NCBI GenBank assembly: GCA_910592205.1
Contig: CAJVPJ010001221.1
Location: forward strand, 1 to 11,332
Direction of reading: 5' to 3'
DNA length: 11,332 nt
Source: Paraglomus occultum
Taxonomy: Eukaryota > Glomeromycota > Glomeromycetes > Paraglomerales > Paraglomeraceae
This document shows positions 7,667 to 11,332 of the stretch, one piece after another (within the stretch, counting starts at the first letter, position 1; the number at the start of each line of letters is the position of its first letter). Both the position numbers and the translations under genes were made by a program. The notes beneath the pieces were generated by a model. It did no database searches and was not told the DNA's origin. It saw only the letters and a program-made list of their open reading frames with translations.

Positions 7667-10600
7667 TCAAATTTCTTCGTCCTCAATATCGTCGTCCATT
7701 TCCATCTTAAACAATTCTAGTTGATCGTCCACAATCCTTCCATGTCGAATTTTCGGCGAAGATGGCTCAACAACCGGCTTCAAAATCCCTCGCCTCTTTT
7801 CTTTCACTTCTTCACGGTCCTCCTCCTCGTCCCAAACAGTTCCAAGAAAGGCGTCGGGGTAACTTCGCCTTAAGGCCAATTTTCTTGCCCGCACATATTC
7901 CATTCCGACAATTTTCCAGTCAAACATGTCTGATAGTCTCTCCGTACGATTTCGTTGACATTGACGTTGGCGTGGTGTTTTTTGACAAAAGTGTAGCATA
8001 AAGTCTGTGAGTTGTTTGATAGTGTCGGTACGCGATTTGAATTGCCTATCGGCGATGTATACACCATAGTCGTTTGCATTCTCCCCAATAGCCTCTCCCG
8101 CATAACATCCGAAACCCGATAAATTGCTCAAAATTACCGGCACGCCCATGGCCATGCATTCCTCCGCTTTGAATCCCCACGGTTCGTGATAACTCGGAAA
8201 CACTCCTAGATTGCATCCTCTTACAAACTCCTCGTATCCAATCCCAAGTAGCGAGTTAACCGATGAAAGAGACTCGGGGTGGAAAATTACTTTTACTTTG
8301 TCGTCATAATGATTGAGGAGTTTAAGTCGACGAAGATGATTTAAAATGGGATCCGTTGACTCATACACTAAATTATGAGTGACGACAGGAGGAAGACCGG
8401 AACGATGTACAGTGTTTGCAAGACGTTTGAGGATGGTTTTATCTTCTTCAGTTAACAAGTCTGATGGGTCTATTACGGTTGAGATGTCGATTCTTAATGA
8501 AATGGGAGTTTCGGTAATGATAAGTAAGAGTTCACTCAGAACAAAACCAAATATTGCTAACAAATCCTCGATGGTCTTATTCGCAAACGTACCCGTTGAA
8601 CCTTGCGGCCTTCTCAAAAATCCTCTTCCCCACACGCTCCGTAATCTCTTTCACGCCTTCTTGAAGCTTTTTCGTAGCAGCCTGACCTTTTAAAGCATCA
8701 ACAGCGAGGCTGTGACACGGAGCCGGAAGCATCAGGAAACAGACAATGGTTATAGGAGAACTACACGCTTTTAAGCGGGCGTTCAATTCTGCGAACGTTT
8801 GGTTGGAAGCGGTTTATGAAAATGAAGATAAGTGAGACATTATAGTTCAAAATCTCCAAACAACAAGATGCTCCAAGAAGCATACTAAATCCCCATTATC
8901 TCTTTGCTCCGTATACTATCATGTCTGTATTACTATATACTGCCTCCCAAACAACTTACCCGATAAAGCTTCCAAAAAAACATCAACACCCTTATTCCTG
9001 AATTCATATCGACCAGAGATAAAATAATACAACGTATTATCGAGATCAAATGAATAATAGTGATAGAAATGTCCTCTAACGAAATTGCGGATTCGGTCTT
9101 TATATCGTGCGTGAAGATCTTGAAATTCATGAATTGCTGAGAAACGTGAGATGTCAAGGCCATTTGGAAGAATGCCATCTGAAAGAAAAAAACAAAAGAT
9201 GAAAAAAAAAAAAAGTTTTCGGGAAACGGGAAAAGCAGAAACAGTGAATAAGGAAGTGAAATATAGTTAGGGAAGATACGTCCTAATTTTCGACTGGAAT
9301 CATTCGTATAATGAATATTCCACAATCTTCCCACCAATCCTTTTCACGGGAAGTGGGGAATTTTCATTTTATTTACCCGGCTTCCTCTGAATCAAATTTT
9401 CGGCTTCGAACGCAACAACCCAACTAACACACGTGAAAACATCTGCACAATGAGCAGCAGCACGTTCCACAGCATATCGATGATAGATCCCCAGTTTTCC
9501 CGCCTCTTCATCTGGATTTATAAATTTGAGGATTGTGCGAGGTGGAGCGTACGATGCAGTAGGGGCGGTGTCGTCCAAGCAGTAGTCCTTGGAATTGGTA
9601 TTAACGTTATTGACAGAATTTTCACGTTTTACATAAAAGTTATTATCGTTATTATCAACGTGGTTGCCATTTGACTGCGTGTTAAATTTTTTGCTCTTTG
9701 TGTTATCCTTATTTTCCGTTGCCGATCTTCCATTACCATACTTGTTTTTCTCAATCTTCTTTTCCCCCTCATCCTTCACCCCTATTTGCTTATCTTCCCA
9801 CTTCTTCTCACTAAAGAAATATCGACCAAGCACCGTATATGTAATGTTATATATGGTTGTTACATCAACGTGACGCTTCCGAATTAATGGAATTGCGACG
9901 CTCGCTTGCCAGTCATAGAAGTGAGATATGATTGCAGTTGAGCATGACGTAGTTGAAAACTTTGTATTAATAAGGAAAAAACGAGGTAAGGGTTAAAAGC
10001 ACGCCTTGTGTCGTAAAATTTGTAAGTTATGTGTCAGCTGACCTCATCCAAAAATTTAGCAACTAAATTCCCAAACAAGATCGCATCATTCATCTCTTCA
10101 TCCTTTTCTGGACATGGAATGTGTCCTATATTCCATAGATCTCCTTTCCATTCGTCTAATCTACTCTTAACCGACTTGGTATCAAATAAAATCATGTTCG
10201 GCGCGCCTTCGACAAGCCATTTTCCGTGAATAAATTCGATGCCTTTGGAAGCAAACGAAGACAGGACAGATTTGATCGCTGGGGAGGATGGCGGGCATGG
10301 TTCGATTTCGGTGATGATGGAGGAAGAGAACGGGGAAGAGGAAGAGGAGGGCGAAGGGATGGGGGAAGAAGAGGAATAAGGGGAAGGCGAAGAGATCAAA
10401 TACGGCAAAGCCTGTTTGGGAGCGATGATGTAGTATCGTGACTCATATTCGCCAATCGTGACGGGCACTTTAGAGCGTATAACTGAATAGATTGCGCTGT
10501 CTTTTGGGTGAGAGAATATATGAAGATTAGTGGTGAAAGGAGACGAAAAGGTAGATTAATACGAGTGTCCTGAGAGGAGGAATTTTTCTTTTAGGCTGAA

Positions 10601-10784
10601 TTGGGTGGATCACTGTGATTTATCTTATCGAACATTTGTTCAGATATCTGTTAATCATGTATAAGATCATTTGATGTCTATTCGAAAGTTGGAAAGTTGG
10701 AAAGTTCATGGTTTCCTCACCTTTGTCAGATAACGCCCATGAAACGTCAAATAGGTGCTCATTATATACATCTCGTAATACCAT
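7667..10784 (-). CDS. GSY1: Glycogen synthase (GT3) homologue, 6 exons, N-lobe diverged
   Basis: Encodes a 781-aa member of the eukaryotic glycogen synthase family, which transfers glucose from UDP-glucose to glycogen in the cytosol. My exons on the minus strand are 10784-10721, 10500-10043, 9959-9377, 9178-8960, 8788-8593 and 8492-7667. All introns are GT-AG; intron 2 has a weak GTCAGC donor. ATG 10784 gives a start ([16 protein letters not shown]) that aligns with the family N-terminus, and an upstream in-frame stop precedes it. The C-terminal lobe is well kept: DGILPNGL (369-376), [10 protein letters not shown] with Arg425 and Lys431, [28 protein letters not shown], the E-x7-E pair (Glu610, Glu618), the Arg-rich [10 protein letters not shown] segment, and an acidic C-terminus. 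The N-lobe is odd: KDSA replaces KVGG (21-24), HFYDW replaces HFHEW (187-191), and the TTHAT block is lost (212-216). There is a Ser-rich insert at 58-82 and a Lys/Asn-rich insert at about 224-321. Yeast and human enzymes are about 705-740 aa. Family membership is near certain; catalytic activity is doubtful. The symbol names the family and does not claim orthology. Confidence 0.9.
9519..9812 (-). other. Lys/Asn-rich insertion in the glycogen synthase-like protein
   Basis: Between VLGRYF and [13 protein letters not shown] the family usually has about 20 residues, including a DFYNN motif. Here there are about 98, rich in Lys, Asn, Asp and Glu, with no DFYNN. No GT-AG intron consensus is needed to keep the frame, and the frame is open throughout, so I read it as coding. 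An unrecognised internal intron remains possible. Confidence 0.6.
10319..10393 (-). repeat. Ser/Pro-coding low-complexity tract in exon 2
   Basis: A nearly pure purine run on the plus strand (GGA/GAA/GGG units) encodes about 25 residues of mostly Ser and Pro (residues 58-82) after the conserved YYIIAPK. It replaces part of a variable loop of the family and is probably a slippage expansion. Confidence 0.7.
10684..10707. repeat. Octamer tandem repeat in intron 1 of the glycogen synthase-like gene
   Basis: Three tandem copies of GAAAGTTG (the last ends in C) lie just inside intron 1, about 12 nt from its donor. On the transcribed strand this reads as CAACTTTC units. Confidence 0.7.
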
Positions 10785-10828
10785 TCTTATGACAAAGATA
10801 AAACAGAGTTTTATGAGTGAGAATTTCT

Positions 10829-10839
10829 ATTATATATAT
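10829..10839 (-). promoter_or_regulatory. TATA-like element for the glycogen synthase-like gene (candidate)
   Basis: A TATATATATA run lies about 45-55 nt upstream of the ATG at 10784 on the minus strand, a placement similar to the TATAAAA before HID1. Alternating TA is common in AT-rich DNA, so support is weak. Confidence 0.3.
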
Positions 10840-10930
10840 CTATTATCTATCTTTCTGTATGACGTACCACAAATAATTACTCGTTATTGATACAAAACTT
10901 TCCTGTTCAGCACGGGCATCACATGCGCTT

Positions 10931-10961
10931 CAGTACTGGCGCTGCAAAGTGGCGCCAACTG
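10931..10961. repeat. GC-rich imperfect hairpin
   Basis: CAGT-AC-TGGCGC, a 9-nt loop, then GCGCCA-ACTG. This is a 6-bp GC stem and a 4-bp outer stem separated by a 2-nt bulge, in an otherwise AT-rich intergenic region. It lacks a T-arm and acceptor stem, so it is not a tRNA. Function unknown. Confidence 0.6.
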
Positions 10962-11257
10962 ACCTTATTTGATCAGTACACATCATGCGATATGTAATTT
11001 ACGTGATACAACAACAGCATCACTTCTTACTATAGACTCATTTACTCTTTGATTTTAATTTTTATACTATTATCCACACAAAAAGATACAACTGGGTAAG
11101 CACAAGCATTTGTATGGATTGCGTTATTTTTTTTCTCTTACGTGAGTGGTAAAAATATTATGTGTTATCATTATACTTATTAACTATAAATAGTTAATAC
11201 ATTAAAAGACCGTGTGATTGTAATATGGCGTGATGTTGGAAATTCTAGAAATATCTA

Positions 11258-11332
11258 CACTCACCGGCAAAAAGTATCGACAAAAATCTTGGTGTAACAC
11301 AACACTGCATAAAAATCGTCAACTTCGATGGG
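11258..11332 (+). mobile_element. Probable Tc1/mariner-type terminal repeat, truncated by window end
   Basis: After a TA dinucleotide (11256-11257) the sequence reads CACTCACCGGCAAAAAGTAT, which resembles Tc1-family inverted-terminal ends: TA target, CACT or CAGT start, and a GGCAAAAAGTAT-like core. The window ends 75 nt inside, before any transposase. The match is from memory of the family and has not been aligned. The other end and the TA duplication cannot be seen. Confidence 0.45.

Larger units (their letters stand above)
10785..11257. other. Intergenic region upstream of the glycogen synthase-like gene
   Basis: AT-rich DNA holding the TATA-like run and one GC-rich hairpin. The open frame at 10708-10890 (+) overlaps exon 1 antisense and looks accidental. 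No tRNA or other gene is visible. Confidence 0.6.

Noticed and set aside
8379-8693. 104-codon plus-strand frame over the glycogen synthase-like gene
   Set aside because: Antisense to conserved exon 5/6 coding sequence and intron 5; no features.
10931-10961. Possible tRNA or retroelement primer-binding site (TGGCGCC)
   Set aside because: No T-arm, anticodon arm or acceptor stem, and no LTR-like repeats around it.
1-11332. CRISPR arrays, bacterial operons or defence systems
   Set aside because: No regularly spaced direct repeats; genes are intron-bearing and eukaryotic.

Overview
The window looks like nuclear DNA of a filamentous fungus, probably an early-diverging (Mucoromycota-like) lineage. 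The evidence is intron-rich genes with short GT-AG introns (mostly 75-220 nt), TACTAAT/CTAAC-type branch sites, fungal-type HID1 and glycogen synthase proteins, and a non-LTR retrotransposon tail with a zf-RVT zinc knuckle. The phylum is inference. No bacterial, CRISPR or phage-like content was seen.

Layout, left to right. Positions 1-77 are a perfect inverted copy of HID1 exon 1/intron 1 (2420-2496). At position 78 this switches abruptly to the C-terminal end of a LINE-type ORF that runs to 688. Positions 689-2383 hold no convincing gene and include the HID1 promoter region. A complete 13-exon HID1 gene lies at 2384-7018 on the + strand; it encodes 1049 aa, and its unusually long intron 4 carries a 90-bp fold-back element. 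An intergenic stretch at 7019-7666 separates it from a convergent 6-exon glycogen synthase-like gene at 10784-7667 on the - strand, encoding 781 aa. Positions 10785-11332 are AT-rich intergenic DNA with one GC-rich hairpin, and end in what looks like the terminus of a Tc1/mariner-type transposon cut off by the window edge.

The two genes are not obviously linked in function. HID1 is a myristoylated Golgi/secretory-pathway protein, and glycogen synthase acts in storage carbohydrate metabolism. The splice models were built by hand from family conservation. Both keep the reading frame through every junction and reproduce conserved family spacing, so the many short ORFs are exons plus intron read-through, not broken genes.

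The most interesting points are: (1) the inverted partial HID1 copy with a LINE breakpoint; (2) a glycogen synthase homologue whose N-terminal lobe has lost several hallmark motifs (KVGG, HFHEW, TTHAT) while its C-terminal lobe is intact, suggesting a pseudoenzyme or a repurposed paralogue; (3) the fold-back element in HID1 intron 4; and (4) a Thr/Pro repeat tail added to HID1. I did not find a multi-gene novel system here.
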